Assembly: GCA_015179025.1 (NCBI GenBank)
Contig: WHUX01000432.1
Location: 1 to 27,932, forward strand
From: Terfezia claveryi
Taxonomy: Eukaryota; Ascomycota; Pezizomycetes; Pezizales; Pezizaceae
Direction of reading: 5' to 3'
DNA: 27,932 nt
The stretch's first letter is position 1; each line of letters begins with the position of its first letter. Position numbers and translations under genes: made by a program. Shown here in pieces: positions 15,960 through 27,262 of the stretch. The notes under the pieces were generated by a model. The model was not told the origin of the DNA and made no database searches. It saw only the letters and a program-made list of their open reading frames with translations.

Positions 15960-18129
15960 GGTCGTCCATGGCGTGTGCGTACCGGTGCCCACCAGACTAT
16001 GCGTACCAAGGTGTTATACTTGGCACGATCCTGGCCACAAGAAGATTGCAGTATCAAAGGAGCACCTGTGCTAAAAGAATACGAGCCCATTTGTCAATTC
16101 ATCCTTCAGCTGGAGTTGGATGGCGAGGCTAACTACTCCCATTCTTTTCCGTTGTTGCGACTGGACAATGACTTACAGTCAAGGATAGTTAGTACGAGGA
16201 TCTCCTCTAACCCTCCATCCACTAGTAGCATAGGACCCACAAATGAACAAGAGAGACTGGTATTATAAAGAAATAAAGCGTGCTTAGTCTCAAGCTTCAG
16301 GCGCCAAAGGGTATAGTCTCAAGGGTATCGAATTTGGGGAACAGACAGAGAGGAAACCAGTTCTCCGGTCAACGAAATGATCATTACCTATTTCTCTCCC
16401 CTCCCACTTTGCAATTGCAAGCCATAGTCTCGATCAGCCAGTCGACTTGGATAGCCAGGAATGTCCAGACCCCTTGTGTGCACTGTGCAAGCTGCCCACC
16501 CATTGGAATGCACAAGGCAAAGGAACGTAGATTGCTTTGAAATCATGCCCATGAGGCACCAGCAAGTTGGGCCGGATCTATTTCAAGCTGCCTCGTTAAC
16601 CCAGCTGCTTCAGATCAATTTCAGTTCGTCCATAGCCTGGTTGGCACAACCTCTCGTAGAGAGGTTTGTTCAGGGAGAGAAGTCGATCACTCTTGGAGTA
16701 GGTAGTCTTCGTCCCTCATGTCTCATTTGCCATGGGCCCAGCATCATTTCATCCTTCATCTTGTTCCTTCAAACTAGCATTGTGAAAGGGCCACTCCGAC
16801 GGCAAAAGTTTAGAGATATATGCATAGCCTGATTGTAACCGGCAATCTACCAGTATAGTAGATGACCCAAGGTACGTTTCGAGAATGGAAGAAGGTCAGA
16901 GGCAGTCCCAAGTCTCCACTGGCTCTCCACTGGAAGTCCATATGAGCGAGACTGGCTAAGAGCGAGAGAGGACGTTAAAATGTTATATCCTTCGTCTAGA
17001 CCAAAGGCGTACAAGTGCCCAAGTGGCTTTCCGAACAATATTAAGGATGGAACAGCTGGAATAGCTAAAGACACAAAACTATACTCTAATTGGTTTTAGT
17101 GCGACGTTTAGGGAAGTGGCGCTTTGACTGTGGAGGTGGCGCTTAGTATTGTTCCTGACGCCATGGCGAGTGATATATTACGATTTTTGTGGAGATGAAT
17201 ATTAAACCTCACATTTATCTGTTCAAGTGTAGGAGTTGAAAGAAATTCGGAAATGTTGTTGTACTTATTAGACTTCTGGGTACATCCAGCCATTGCACAT
17301 CCGCCCTCAACCTGCAATTAGACTACCTCGCCCCAGGTTGCCCGAATTCTTGACCGACACACCCAGGGCAGTACTATCGATATCCTGGCTTAGGCCATCA
17401 CAGTTTTCACTATTGCCACAGCGGGGACTTCCTCTGTGCCCCGCAAATGGCACAGAATAGCACGGAGCCCCGGCCCTAATTTCGATCAGGAACGTCTACC
17501 TCCACTTCCATGCACAAGGAAATCATAATTTTGCATCTCACTGGTATCAGCACACATCAGACCTCTATGGATATCGAATTCGAAGCCTATGAACACCCCG
17601 GTTTCAGAGACTAGAAGCCCGTGTATTCTGCCTACAGGAGAGGAAACCGAACAAGACTACTGGCCACATCCAGACTCCCGCTGCACCAAATTTCTATATC
17701 TACTACAGTTTGAAGAGAATTCTTAGGTGCTGTGCTGGGTAGTTGTAGTCAACGGTACAGGAAGGGGGCTTTGAGGGGGAGAAGCTAATGGTTCAGCTAA
17801 AGTTCGAGCCTGGGTTTAGGTAGGCTGTGCGACGCGTACACAGTGTGCTACGCACTTCTTACAACGTGTAGAATCGCGAGATTTCGACCCTATACCACAT
17901 ACGCCTTTTACAGCACGCACAAAATCCACCGTATCTTACATCTGCGCACTGTTTGGAGTAAACTGGGAGTGGGAACACTCAACACGGGTACTGTTCAGGT
18001 GACAACGATAGTTAAACTCTAGGATACTGTCTTATACAACAGCGGATCAGTTGAAAAGGATACTATGAAGATCAACTTTTTAATTTTTTTTTAAAAACTC
18101 ATTACTCCTATGCGATCCCAGGAAAACAA
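15960..18129. other. unassigned region, no gene recognised
   Basis: Several frames of 70-123 codons are open (plus 15957-16268, plus 16461-16832, minus 17074-16847, minus 17317-17108), but none shows motifs of a family I know and several overlap. A perfect hairpin AACCTCTC-gta-GAGAGGTT is at 16648-16666 and resembles one at 7727-7747. From 17330 to 18130 I see nothing. Confidence 0.35.
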
Positions 18130-18402
18130 CTATGGAAACGCTTGACGTACGATTTCTGCTAATGTTTTATCCCCGGTGCCGAGTAAACTAGATAGAGTCA
18201 CGAAACTGTTCCGGTAGATGACTCGGTTCTTACTTCTTGATTTTGCAAAAAGACTATTATTGTATAGTTCAGAAATTAACCCACAAAGCATACCACTTTG
18301 AAGTTCATTCTTCACCTCTTCCAGTCTTATAGCATCGGCCCACTGGCAATCAGGTGGTTGGTGGATTCTCAGGATAGCTAACCGCCTCACTTTGTCTGTC
18401 AT
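18130..18402 (-). CDS. hypothetical 90-residue ORF
   Basis: An ATG-initiated frame of 90 codons, polar and free of low complexity: it begins MTDKVRRLAILRIHQPPDCQ and ends LLGTGDKTLAEIVRQAFP. I recognise no domain, signal peptide or membrane segment. With no neighbours, introns or promoter features to support it, chance remains likely; it is listed because it is the best isolated frame in this stretch. Confidence 0.2.
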   Translation of the reverse strand: MTDKVRRLAILRIHQPPDCQWADAIRLEEVKNELQSGMLCGLISELYNNSLFAKSRSKNRVIYRNSFVTLSSLLGTGDKTLAEIVRQAFP

Positions 18403-19029
18403 CTCAGGAACTGAGTTTTCGAGAAAGGTACGTAGTCACACCGTCGGTAAGAGCTGGATCTTCCTACATGTGTCTTCTGCTGATAACATCTATGGAGTTC
18501 AGTTGACCTAGAAGCCGATAGATTGTGCATGTATTGTTAGCCATTGTTTAAGAAGCAGGGGTTGGATAACCGAATTATAGCATTTACCGTATACATGATT
18601 CGCCTATGTTTCAGCAGCTCAAGAGGCAGCAATTCTCGGAGGCATTATTGTAGTCTCACACATTGAAAATCTCTCAATCATCGCCTATTACACAATTTGC
18701 TGGAGAGACAGGCGGTTTTCATTCTGAGATAATACAGTAGTATATACCTACATACTGGTCTCGCCTTAGGCTAGCTGGTATTCCCAAGAGCTTATTTTTG
18801 GTGTGAAAATCTTTAGACCTACCAATGAAGGAGATGCATAAATAAGTAACAAATCTATCTCTCGTCCGAATGCAGGTGGCGGCGTTCTCTTGGACCCGAT
18901 ATATGCAGAAGCCTCACATGACGTTCGGTCGATAGCCTGAGATGATGCATGCGTTCTACCTAGTTTTTATTGCGCAACGTGGCTCATGTGGGGTATTCCA
19001 GGTCTGCAGACATCCGAGCCCATACGGTA
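18403..19029. other. spacer, nothing recognised
   Basis: No coding, RNA or repeat feature that I can support before the TA flanking the next element. Confidence 0.4.
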
Positions 19030-19031
19030 TA

Positions 19032-19756
19032 CAGTCAAACCTTGCTAAACCGGAACGCCTTTAACCGGAAAACTTGCTATTACGGACGGGCTTTGGCGAT
19101 TTTCGAACAACAGTGCAAAATTGTATTGGCTATACCGGACAAATAGTAAACCGGACCGGACGAGGAATCTCGAGAATAAAAAAATATATACATAGAAAAT
19201 TAATTAGCAGAACCAGACGGGGTATTTGAGGAAAAGGAAGTTGGAACCCAGAAGTCCTTAAGTGATGATGCTTCTGCTGATAACTACTTAGCAAGTGTAG
19301 GGGGGTAGGTGGATCGGATAGAGCTGCTGTAGCAGTATCGGTAGAAGATAAATCAGTATGGCGGTGAAGTGAGCTTCTGAAGATTTTCCTCAATAATGAC
19401 TGAGAGCGAAACAACTACAGGGTCCTTATTGTGGACTACAAGGTCATCATCAAATTCCAACCACATATTTGTATATGTACAGTAGCTTTATCCACACCCT
19501 GATCAAGCACTGATGATACATGATCCTGCAGCTCATCCGTTGCTGAGTCCAATGTCAGAACGTTACAGACCTTACTTATTAACTATAGAATTATGTCTGT
19601 ACCTTCCAATATAATAAATATGCTTCTTTCTTTTGATCTGCTCGTGTTGCGGAGTGATGAGATGCCCCGCCCGTCATATTTTGTTATACCGGACGCTAGT
19701 CCAAACCGGACGGGATCCTGGGGATTTACGCAGTCCGGTTCAGCAAGGTTTGACTG
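19032..19756. mobile_element. non-autonomous pogo-like element, 725 bp
   Basis: Starts CAGTCAAACCTTGCTAAACC and ends with the inverted match (tccggttcagcaaggtttgactg), giving ~23-bp terminal inverted repeats with a few mismatches. TA flanks both sides (19030-19031 and 19757-19758), the pogo/Tc1 target duplication. Subterminal ccgga words (aaaccgga, taaccgga, gctataccggac, gttataccggac) occur at both ends, likely transposase sites. The inside carries no intact transposase; frames up to 94 codons look like chance. Movement would need the enzyme of a related full copy, such as the family at 1-308. Confidence 0.85.
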
Positions 19757-19758
19757 TA

Positions 19759-20515
19759 TTTCAGCTTTAAGGAGACAAACCCAAGAAAACATTGGACCGT
19801 CAGGTACCAACAAATCAGTACCCAGGAAACATTTAGCCTTGTGTCGCGGACCAGGGTTGGTCAATCCCTGAACTCACCAGGCTCGCCAAAGCTGGTGAGG
19901 GTAAACTACATTTGGACCAGTGAATTTGGGTCCATAAGCCACCAAACTGAAATTGAAACCGAGCTCCGGGGGTTGCTAGGGACATCGAAGCGATGCAGTT
20001 GATAGGTACTCGTGGCTTACACTGGTCCTGTTTAGGCGAATAGAGTACATACTGAGTACTGCTAGGGCAATCTTAGTGACAGCTATCGATCAGGGGAAGC
20101 TTCCTTCTTCAAAATATGTACGGATACGTCCGCCAAATATCGATGCCGTCGATCTGTACCCTGCAATGGAGAGAGCTAAACCATATTCACCAGCGTATCC
20201 CGCAGTCGTAGGATGGGATGTACAAGGCAGGGGCGTGTCCGGCGGAGTGGGAAGGATGCTGATGAACGGAATGTGTTATATATCCATTCCCCTTCTATCT
20301 CCCTTATTTCTACAGCCATCACCCTCCACTTTCTCCAGTGCACTTCAACTCGGACGTCAATCACTTCTGTGGTAAATCCAATACATTCCTTTGGGCATCG
20401 ACAATACACTCGTTTTTATTTCCCATCTCACTAGCTCCGGGTTTGTCAATACGCAGCAGACTGACCCTTCGGTCGTTCGTTCATTTGATATAGTTAACTA
20501 CCTGTGGCAGCTAAA
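19759..20515. other. spacer and probable promoter region of the GH81 gene
   Basis: No protein is recognised. A perfect 8-bp stem CTCACCAG...CTGGTGAG is at 19873-19899. The last ~120 bases are pyrimidine-rich with a TATA-like gatata near 20487, about 30 bp before the ATG, a plausible promoter/leader for the gene that follows. Confidence 0.35.
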
Positions 20516-23096
20516 ATGCGTTTTTCCTTTACGAAATCATTGGTGGTGTTGGGAGTGCTCTCCAGCGTCGATGCGAGACCATGGCCTGGATTCCCATGGG
20601 CTAGGTCTGTGACAGGAGATGAATCTGCGTCTGCCGGGGGTCAGGGGGGAATGCAAGCCAGAGGGATGAGGGAAGTTAAGATACCGAAGGTAGAAATCCC
20701 CGTTACTACTGTAAAAACACCCAAATCTACAGTGCAGATGTATGCATCCACACCCTTTTCGCTTTTATCACTAGCTTGCATACAGGGCTGCATCAACTAA
20801 TCGTATGCTTCTAGACCAGCCCCACCGAAGATTACTCCCGACCCTGACAAGCTCGGGGTCACGAATCCCCAACTTGTCCGCTACGGTAGGGTAACAATTG
20901 ACCCTTTCCCAACTGGCGATCCGTATAAGATTGGAGAACCGTCCTCCGCTGCTCCGGCAGACCAGACCGCATATGAATCACCATCGACAGTGATCAACGC
21001 CCCTCTTGCCAAACGCACGGAATCCCCAGAGGCGAGGAGGGCCAAGATGAAGCGTCAGTTCGGTGGCGAGGTCTTCTCCGACCTCTTCAGCACTCCAATT
21101 TCCACAGCCTCTCTGCCGGCGATTTTTAGTAGGAGGTCCGACCACCCTGTCCTACGTTTGTCGATCCCGGAGAAGGATATGCCCTTCCAGACCAATAAAT
21201 TTTACTCCAACATGTATCTTTCGAGCCAAGATCGCCCAGTATTCACCTATCCTTACTCGGTTTGGTATTCAAAGGGGAATGTACTCTTTTCCAACGGTAC
21301 TCGGGAGCCATTCGGTCTCTCGATGTCCCATGTTGACCAGAATCAGCGCGAATTTGGGCCTACGGGATCACTGGGAAGTGGCTCAACTGGGGCTATTGAG
21401 TATTACCTCAACCCCATCTGGATTCGATCCATGAATCTGGGTGCCATCGAATTTGATTCTGCAAATACGTCCCGGACTAAGGAATTGACATCGTTGGGAC
21501 CAATGAGTGTGGTGTAAACTTCTATGTCAACAAGACTCTTGACGCTACGAAGAAGATGCGCACACCACTTTGTCTTGGTATGGGATTCATAAGTGCTGAA
21601 TACTCTGGACTTACTCCTCAGATTGAGAGCAGTGTATTTTTTAGAAGCGTTTCCCTGATTCTCAGTACAAACCTTTATGTTGTCAAAATAAGGTTACTCT
21701 GGAGGATGGAAAGTTTTGGATCATCTATGCACACGCTGACCCTAATGTAGTTCAGTTGCCATTCATCCTGACAGTGATTAACAATGGCAAATTGAGAGCT
21801 GTCGGCCCATTCTCTGGTATCGTGCAGATTGCAAAGATTGGTACTGCTGAGAATGTAGACGTCGAGGCGGTGTTGGATGCCACTACTGGGGGAGTGTGTA
21901 CCGGGGCAGCGGTTGCCGTACAAACAAATGGTGGGTCTGTAGCAAGTTATCAGATCAGCTACACCAGGTACAAGGGCACTGGGCCACTCCTGATGTTTGC
22001 CCTGCCCCACCACTACAACTCCTTCACCGACTCTACCAAGGCCGCACGACGCAACGTCTACCAGCTCACCTCCCTCAGTAAGGGAATGATGATTGCTGTG
22101 GCTGCCGATGGATGGCGCATGAGAGAGGATGGTATACCCACGAAGATTGGTTGGATGCCCGTGAAGCCTGTCTCTTTTCACTACCGCGAAGAACAAGAAC
22201 AAGCTTGTCTATGAGTATGGATGGCGTGGTCTTGTCACCGATGCAGTCTACAAAACTAGTAACCCAGTTGCAAACTTTGGTAGTAGATACTACAACGACC
22301 ACCACTTCTATTACAGTTATTTCATCCATGCTGCCGCCGTCATTGCCTTCCTCGACGCCCCTACACAAGGGTTCGGTACCGGAAAATGACTCACCGCGAA
22401 CAAGGACTGGGTCAATACTCTTGTCCGTGATATTGCCAATCCCAGTGCCTGTGATCCATACTTCCCTGTCACTCGCTGCTTTGATTACTGGCATGGACAC
22501 TCCTGGGCAAAAGGTCTCTTTGAATCTCTCGATGGAAAAGATAAGGAATCTTCCTCCGAAGATGCCAACTTTGCTTACGCCTTGAAGATGTGGGGATATG
22601 CATCCGCTCAACCTCTGGTGGAGGCTCGCGGAAATCTTATGCTCGCCATCCTCCGCCGTGCGATCAATACTTATATGCTCATCTCGCCACCCACCTCTCC
22701 CAACCCGACAAATCCCAACCCATGGGGATTCACCCCACCCAGTTCAATCCCAACCGTGTCTCTAGTATTCTCTTCGAGAATAAGGTTCACCATACCACTT
22801 ACTTCGGAGTTGAGCCAAAGCATATTCAAGGAATCCACATGCTCCCATTGTCTCCCATTAGTCCGTACATTCGCAGCCCAGCATTTGCCCAGGACGAATG
22901 GACAGCCTTTTTCTCAGGAAAGACGGGTAGCATTACCGATGGGTGGAAGGGAGTGTTGTACCAGAATGTGGCGTTATGGGCGCCACGAGATTCGTGGAAG
23001 TTCTTTGCGCAGAGTGGGTTCAGTTCGGATTGGTTAGACGGTGGGGCGAGTAGGACTTGGGCTCTGGCGTTTGCAGGGATGTTGGGTGGAGCGTAA
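20516..23096 (+). pseudogene. GH81 endo-1,3-beta-glucanase pseudogene (ENG/ACF2 family)
   Basis: Encodes a cell-wall beta-1,3-glucan hydrolase, but is broken. Exon 1 (20516-20739, ATG in context GCTAAAATG) starts with a signal peptide, MRFSFTKSLVVLGVLSSVDA. A 75-nt intron (20740-20814) joins exon 2 in frame. GH81 blocks follow: MPFQTNKFYSNMYLSSQDRP, FTYPYSVWYSKGN, GMGFISAEYSG, VTLEDGKFWIIYAHADPN, YYNDHHFYYSYF with the catalytic-acid Asp, CFDYWHGHSWAKGLFES, KESSSEDANFAYALKMWG with the catalytic Glu pair, EARGNLMLAIL, ILFENKVHHTTYFG and WLDGGASRTWALAFAGMLGG up to TAA at 23094. The breaks are frame changes near 21470-21520, 21665, 22175 and 22690, a TGA at 22387, and loss of roughly 90 codons between GWMP and LVYE (about 22165-22200). 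Base composition is ordinary. Indel-type sequencing errors could explain some shifts, but not the deletion plus the stop. Confidence 0.85.
20740..20814 (+). other. intron 1 of the GH81 gene
   Basis: Donor GTATGC, branch-site-like CAACTAATC and acceptor CTTCTAG. Removing it joins ...STVQ to I-PAPPKITPDPD without a frame change, which is why I prefer it to the stop that otherwise ends exon 1. Confidence 0.75.
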
Positions 23097-23518
23097 GAGT
23101 CTTTATTTTTATTTGTTGTTTGAGATTATTCTTCTGGATATGGAGGAGATATTGGTAAAGCACTTTGCTTAACGAGTCAACATATAGATTATTTCTATGT
23201 TTAACTTAAATTAGCAATGAATACCTTTTCTACATTTATACTTAGTCTAGTGTAGTCAATGATTCATTTCCTGTTCCGGTAATTTACCTTGGGACCTTGG
23301 GGTACGAAACTAAGTTCTCAGATATTTTGTGGGAAAGTTTCAGTCCATCAAGATTGAAAAGACATGAAAATTAAGCGGGAGGCCTGAGGAATAAAATCCC
23401 TGCTTTTTTTTTGCGGGTGGAGGCGTAACTGAACTCCCTCCGACACTCAAAGAAACCTATATCTTGTTGACCTCACTGTGAGCGTACAATATACTATCAC
23501 CCTCCACAGGAGGGTTTT
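23097..23518. other. 3' flank of the GH81 gene
   Basis: T-rich just after the stop (tttatttttatttg), a likely 3' UTR, then nothing that I recognise. The inverted words cctccac-aggagg occur near 23501-23514. Confidence 0.4.
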
Positions 23519-23617
23519 GACCTAGCGGTTACAAACAACTCTCCAACAGATTAAGGCCCGGTGCGCATGGAGCACAAGGTCGATTCCCTGAGAGGTAGGA
23601 GTAATGAGTATTTTTTT
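23519..23617 (+). pseudogene. tRNA-like sequence with terminator (SINE or tRNA relic)
   Basis: An A-box-like TGACCTAGCGG (23519-23529, 10 of 11 positions) and a B-box-like AGGTCGATTCC (about 23578-23588, 9 of 11) lie about 50-60 nt apart, with a T7 run at 23611-23617 as polymerase III terminator. Candidate acceptor arms do not pair, so no functional tRNA is claimed. A tRNA-derived SINE or decayed tRNA with long variable arm fits best. Confidence 0.35.
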
Positions 23618-24472
23618 AATCCTCTAACGCGACATATCTCTCTAATCTCCAATCCGACGTACCCCTCCAATTTTGTTTGAACTGCTACCAGATTCAAGCC
23701 CATACAAATTGGGCAATGGGCTGCCTTGAGAATAACATTCGTTTCTAGCCCTGCTCGATGGCTCTGAGAGATATTTAGATGAAGTAAGTTCTATATAACC
23801 TGTGATTTACTGAGCAATCGCTGTAATAATCTCTGTAGCTATTTTTTTACAATTTGTGGGGAAAGGTCACGCGAAAATTTGCTGACTGTTATACGCTGGA
23901 CTGACATAATCATGAAAATAAAGTAACGTTAATCACATTTACAACATGCATGGGCATTTGATGCATAAGATCCTCTTGCCTGGATATTTTTCTTTTTTTA
24001 AAAAAATCCCCCCATTACTTCATTCTAAGGGGACCATGATGAGTTACCTAGAAACATGTGAGGATATAGGGGCAAGGAAAGTTAATCTGCCAGGTCCGGC
24101 GCTAAATACATGAATACGCCTGATGACCCCGGAGAGCCTGACTGGATTTCGAAATGAAACCAAAATAAGAGGAGCTACATATAACAAAAAAAAAACCCAA
24201 AACCAAGAGAGGCTATAGCAACAGTGAATCGATAGCTAGTGGAAGCTGTGAAGATAGGGGACTAGTGAGAAAGAACTCTTGAAAAAGAAACGTAAGAAGT
24301 ATAGTGTACACCAAAAGGCACGGACGCCATACCTACAATAGTTGGCATGGGGTTGGACCCAACTTAAGAAAATTCACAGAGTGCAGAGATTTATACTTCG
24401 ATCTCTACATCTACAATGGATACATCTATCAGTTCAATTGCTATCGATCCTAGCCTACTAGAACAACACACA
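23618..24472. other. spacer, nothing recognised
   Basis: AT-rich sequence with homopolymers (A9 near 24187, T/A/C runs near 23993-24014). No coding or RNA feature that I can support. Confidence 0.4.
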
Positions 24473-24994
24473 CTACAGTTTTTGGCCTAGCTATGATCCA
24501 TGGCGGTGCTATGATCCATGTCAACACCCCTGCCATGACACATATCCCGAGATACTACGCTGGCTAGACTTCCTCTACAGACCGGATAAATTGTTTCCTG
24601 ACACTCTTGAATATGCTCTATAATATGCGCGTACTAGCTAGTTGAGTAACTCATGTGAAGCCATCATATGCACCAATCCACCTCGAAAAGGCTGTAATTG
24701 CCCCCCCCCTTCTCAGTATGACCTGTCCACCGCAGATATCATGAACTAACAACCCTACATAGTGCCAGCACCTTAACTTAGCATATATATTTATGTTAGG
24801 ATACAATATATAGGCATAGAGCTATATAGGACGTTACTATTGTTCGGTACCGATCATACATAATTCAGCCATTTTGAGCTTTTGGACCATAACAGCCAGT
24901 TGTTCAGTATTTTGATCCTCCTCGGCCTTTTCTATCTTCTGCAGCCTCTTTACCTATCTACCTTACATGATTCCTATATCCTCTATGCCCTGCA
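24473..24994 (+). repeat. fold-back left arm
   Basis: Compared with the right arm it carries a CAG-to-TAG change (gctggctagacttcc versus GCTGGCCAGACTTCC), which would stop the frame that is open in the right arm. Confidence 0.85.
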
Positions 24995-25768
24995 CACTAT
25001 ATTCTATACACCAGGCCTGCTCAATGATATTTTTGCCCTATATTTTTCCTCATGTACATATATAAATGTGCATAAGGTTTCTTAAAGATTTATTAACATT
25101 GTCAATACCTATTTATATCCTCAGCTCCAGTATATACTGAAGGGGGGGGTTGTTTGATGCTGAGGTAGGGTATTGGAAGTCTACAGCCTATACCTCCGGA
25201 TCCACTCTATTGCACTTTGTAGCTTTTATTGCCATCTAGAGGCCTCTTTCTATTTTATTGCAATCAGAAGGTCTCTATATATAGTATAGTATAGTATTAC
25301 AATAACCTCATCTGCCTTATATAGCAGTTTGTACGAGATCCTAATCACGGCTCGTGACTACCTAGCTGGCCTAGCCAAATGGTGCACCGTCTATATATAT
25401 GGATTTTCATGCGTATACGGCTCCTGGAAGGCCTTCAGGGGCACGAGACTAATTCGGGGCTGTCCAGTACATGCCCCTATGGTCTGGCTCATTTCTTATA
25501 TATAGCTACTGAGCTTAGGTCATACTAAACTGCCACAATATCTTATTTCTGCTACAGGATATAGAGCTCAATCTATTATTTGCATACTCTATCTCATATC
25601 TCTAGTGATTTAAATATCTACGGACCGTTTTAGGTGAAGTGACCTTTATTGACCTCATATCTGCCATTGGCTTGTTGAGCGATGCATACTATTCTTGTAG
25701 CCAGGTTGCTCAGTTGTCTGATCAATAGTGAATAGACCCAAGTTATTGGATCTACAGGATAATAAGAT
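24995..25768. other. spacer of the fold-back
   Basis: AT-rich, with an oligo-G run (25142-25149) and ta-rich simple sequence near 25278-25300. A short hydrophobic frame enters from each arm (plus 24882-25085; minus 25882-25655), beginning MD(H/Y)NSQLFSILILLGL in both. They diverge once outside the arms, so I do not call them genes. Confidence 0.5.
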
Positions 25769-26291
25769 GCACATGGTATAGAGGATATAGGAGCTGTATA
25801 AGGTAGATAGGTAAAGAGGCTGCAGAAGATATAAAAGGCCGAGGAGGATCAAAATACTGAACAACTGGCTGTTATAGTCCAAAAGCTCAAAATGGCTGAA
25901 TTATGCATGATCGGTACCGAACAATAGTAACGTTCTATATAGCTCTATGCCTATATATTGTATCCTAACATAAATATATATGCTAAGTTAAGGTGCTGGC
26001 ACTATGTAGGGTTGTTAGTTCATGATATCTGTGGGTGGACGGGTCGTACTGAGAGGGGGGGGCAATTACAGCCTTTTCGAGGTGGATTGGTGCATATGAT
26101 GGCTTCACATGAGTTACTCAACTAGCTAGTACGCGCATATTGTAGAGCATATTCAAGAGTGTCAGGAAACAATTTATCCGGTCTGTAGAGGAAGTCTGGC
26201 CAGCGTAGTATCTCGGGATATGTGTCATGGCAGGGGTGTTGACATGGATCACAGCACCGCCATGGATCATAGCTAGGCCAAAAAACTGTAG
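25769..26291 (-). repeat. fold-back right arm
   Basis: Reverse complement of 24473-24994. Two overlapping minus-strand frames of 93 and 99 codons (26399-26118 and 26421-26122) span its outer boundary. One contains HVNTPAMTHIPRYYAGQTSS; neither is recognised. Confidence 0.85.
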
Positions 26292-26594
26292 CCCCCAAAA
26301 CACTCTGCCATCGAGAGGTTGATGCAACAAATAGTGAGCGCTTCCAATTGTTTTCGCATGCACAAGAACATCCAAAGGCAACACAGTAGGAGTTGGCACA
26401 GTGGTTTAATGTTAAGTTCAAGAAACAAATTAATCAATCACTGTATCTCGTATGCTTTATTTATCCAGAAGTATAAAAGTGTAGTGCTAATATGAGCTTA
26501 GGGATTTAAAAAGATTTCGGAGCCACCACTTCCGGAAGTAGCAGAAATGCTGATAACAAGCGACACCAAGTGAGTTCGGCGAGTTCAACACCCA

Positions 26595-27262
26595 GAGTTA
26601 GATGCAGTCCTATATGACTGGTTTCTACGGTTTGAGAAAACAAGTTCCAATGAGTGGTGATCTTATTACAGAAAAAGGCAGCAATTGTCTTTAAGGCACT
26701 TTACCCAATGGATGAAGTGATATCAAAGTTCCCAAATGGTTGATTGGAAGCTTGAAAAATGCGATATGTGTTAAAGAGTATAAACAACATAGAGAGTCTA
26801 GAGATATTGATTTACAGGTAGTGGACAACATCTTCCAAAGCTACGAATTATCTTAGGGATATATTTCCTTGGAAATATTTACAACATGGACGAGACAGCC
26901 TTTTTCTACCAACTACTGCCTGATCAGTCTTTAGCAATACAATTGTAGGAAGGCGGAAAGCAAAAGCAAGCATATACATTCTCGGTTCCTGAAGAATATT
27001 AATATTCGACACTTGGGTTGTGAATATTATGCCAACAAGAATGCATGGATGACTGGAGAGTTGTTTCGGCAGTGGTACTGATACTTGACAACTTTAGTGG
27101 GCACGAGCCTAGCAACACAACGCCAGAAAATATTCGACTTGTATATCTAACTTCCAATACCACTTCTAAGCTGCAACCATGTGATCAAGGAATTATCTAA
27201 ACCCGGGTTGAAATGCACACCAGACGAGGAATCCTCCGTAACCGGGTTTCCACTCACTTGTA
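26595..27262 (+). pseudogene. pogo/Tigger-like DDE transposase pseudogene
   Basis: Shifting among frames, the family's blocks appear in order. ELDAVLYDWFLRFE, VPMSGDLITEK and AAIVFKALYPMDEVISKFPN then G-stop-LEA (26595-26760) form the CENP-B-type second DNA-binding domain ('xGWLxxFxxR', Trp codons now TGA). NIYNMDETAFFYQLLPDQSL (about 26873-26932) carries the first catalytic Asp. NINIRHLGCEYYANKNAWM and TGELFRQWY precede ILDNFSGHEPSNTTPENIRL (27081-27140, second Asp), and SKLQPCDQGII (27160-27198) carries the third. At least four frameshifts and several stops are present, and the stretch between the first Asp block and NINIRHLG is shortened. The N-terminal helix-turn-helix is not seen. Confidence 0.85.

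Larger units (their letters stand above)
24473..26291. mobile_element. fold-back structure: ~520-bp inverted repeats around a ~775-bp spacer
   Basis: Left arm 24473-24994 is the reverse complement of right arm 25769-26291 with about 14-15 differences, mostly transitions, so about 97% identity. Outer ends match from CTACAGTTTTTGGCCTAGCT inwards. The inner ends fade around ctatatcctctat. Both arms keep an oligo-C tract (8-9 C), the words gcatatatatttatgttagg and ttgttcggtaccgatcat. No target duplication is evident. The right arm continues an open minus-strand frame from outside (to 26421), suggesting that arm is the original and the left one an inverted copy. It may be a fold-back transposon or an inverted segmental duplication. 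Confidence 0.85.

Noticed and set aside
21675..22202. 175-codon minus-strand frame and a 178-codon frame at 22075-22611
   Set aside because: Shadows of the GH81 coding sequence, which has clear family motifs on the plus strand.
23519..23617. Functional tRNA gene
   Set aside because: Acceptor and T stems do not pair and the B box lacks consensus bases.
24882..25085. Small hydrophobic protein genes in the fold-back (also 25882-25655)
   Set aside because: Both arise from the same arm sequence and diverge immediately outside it; no start-context, intron or conservation support.
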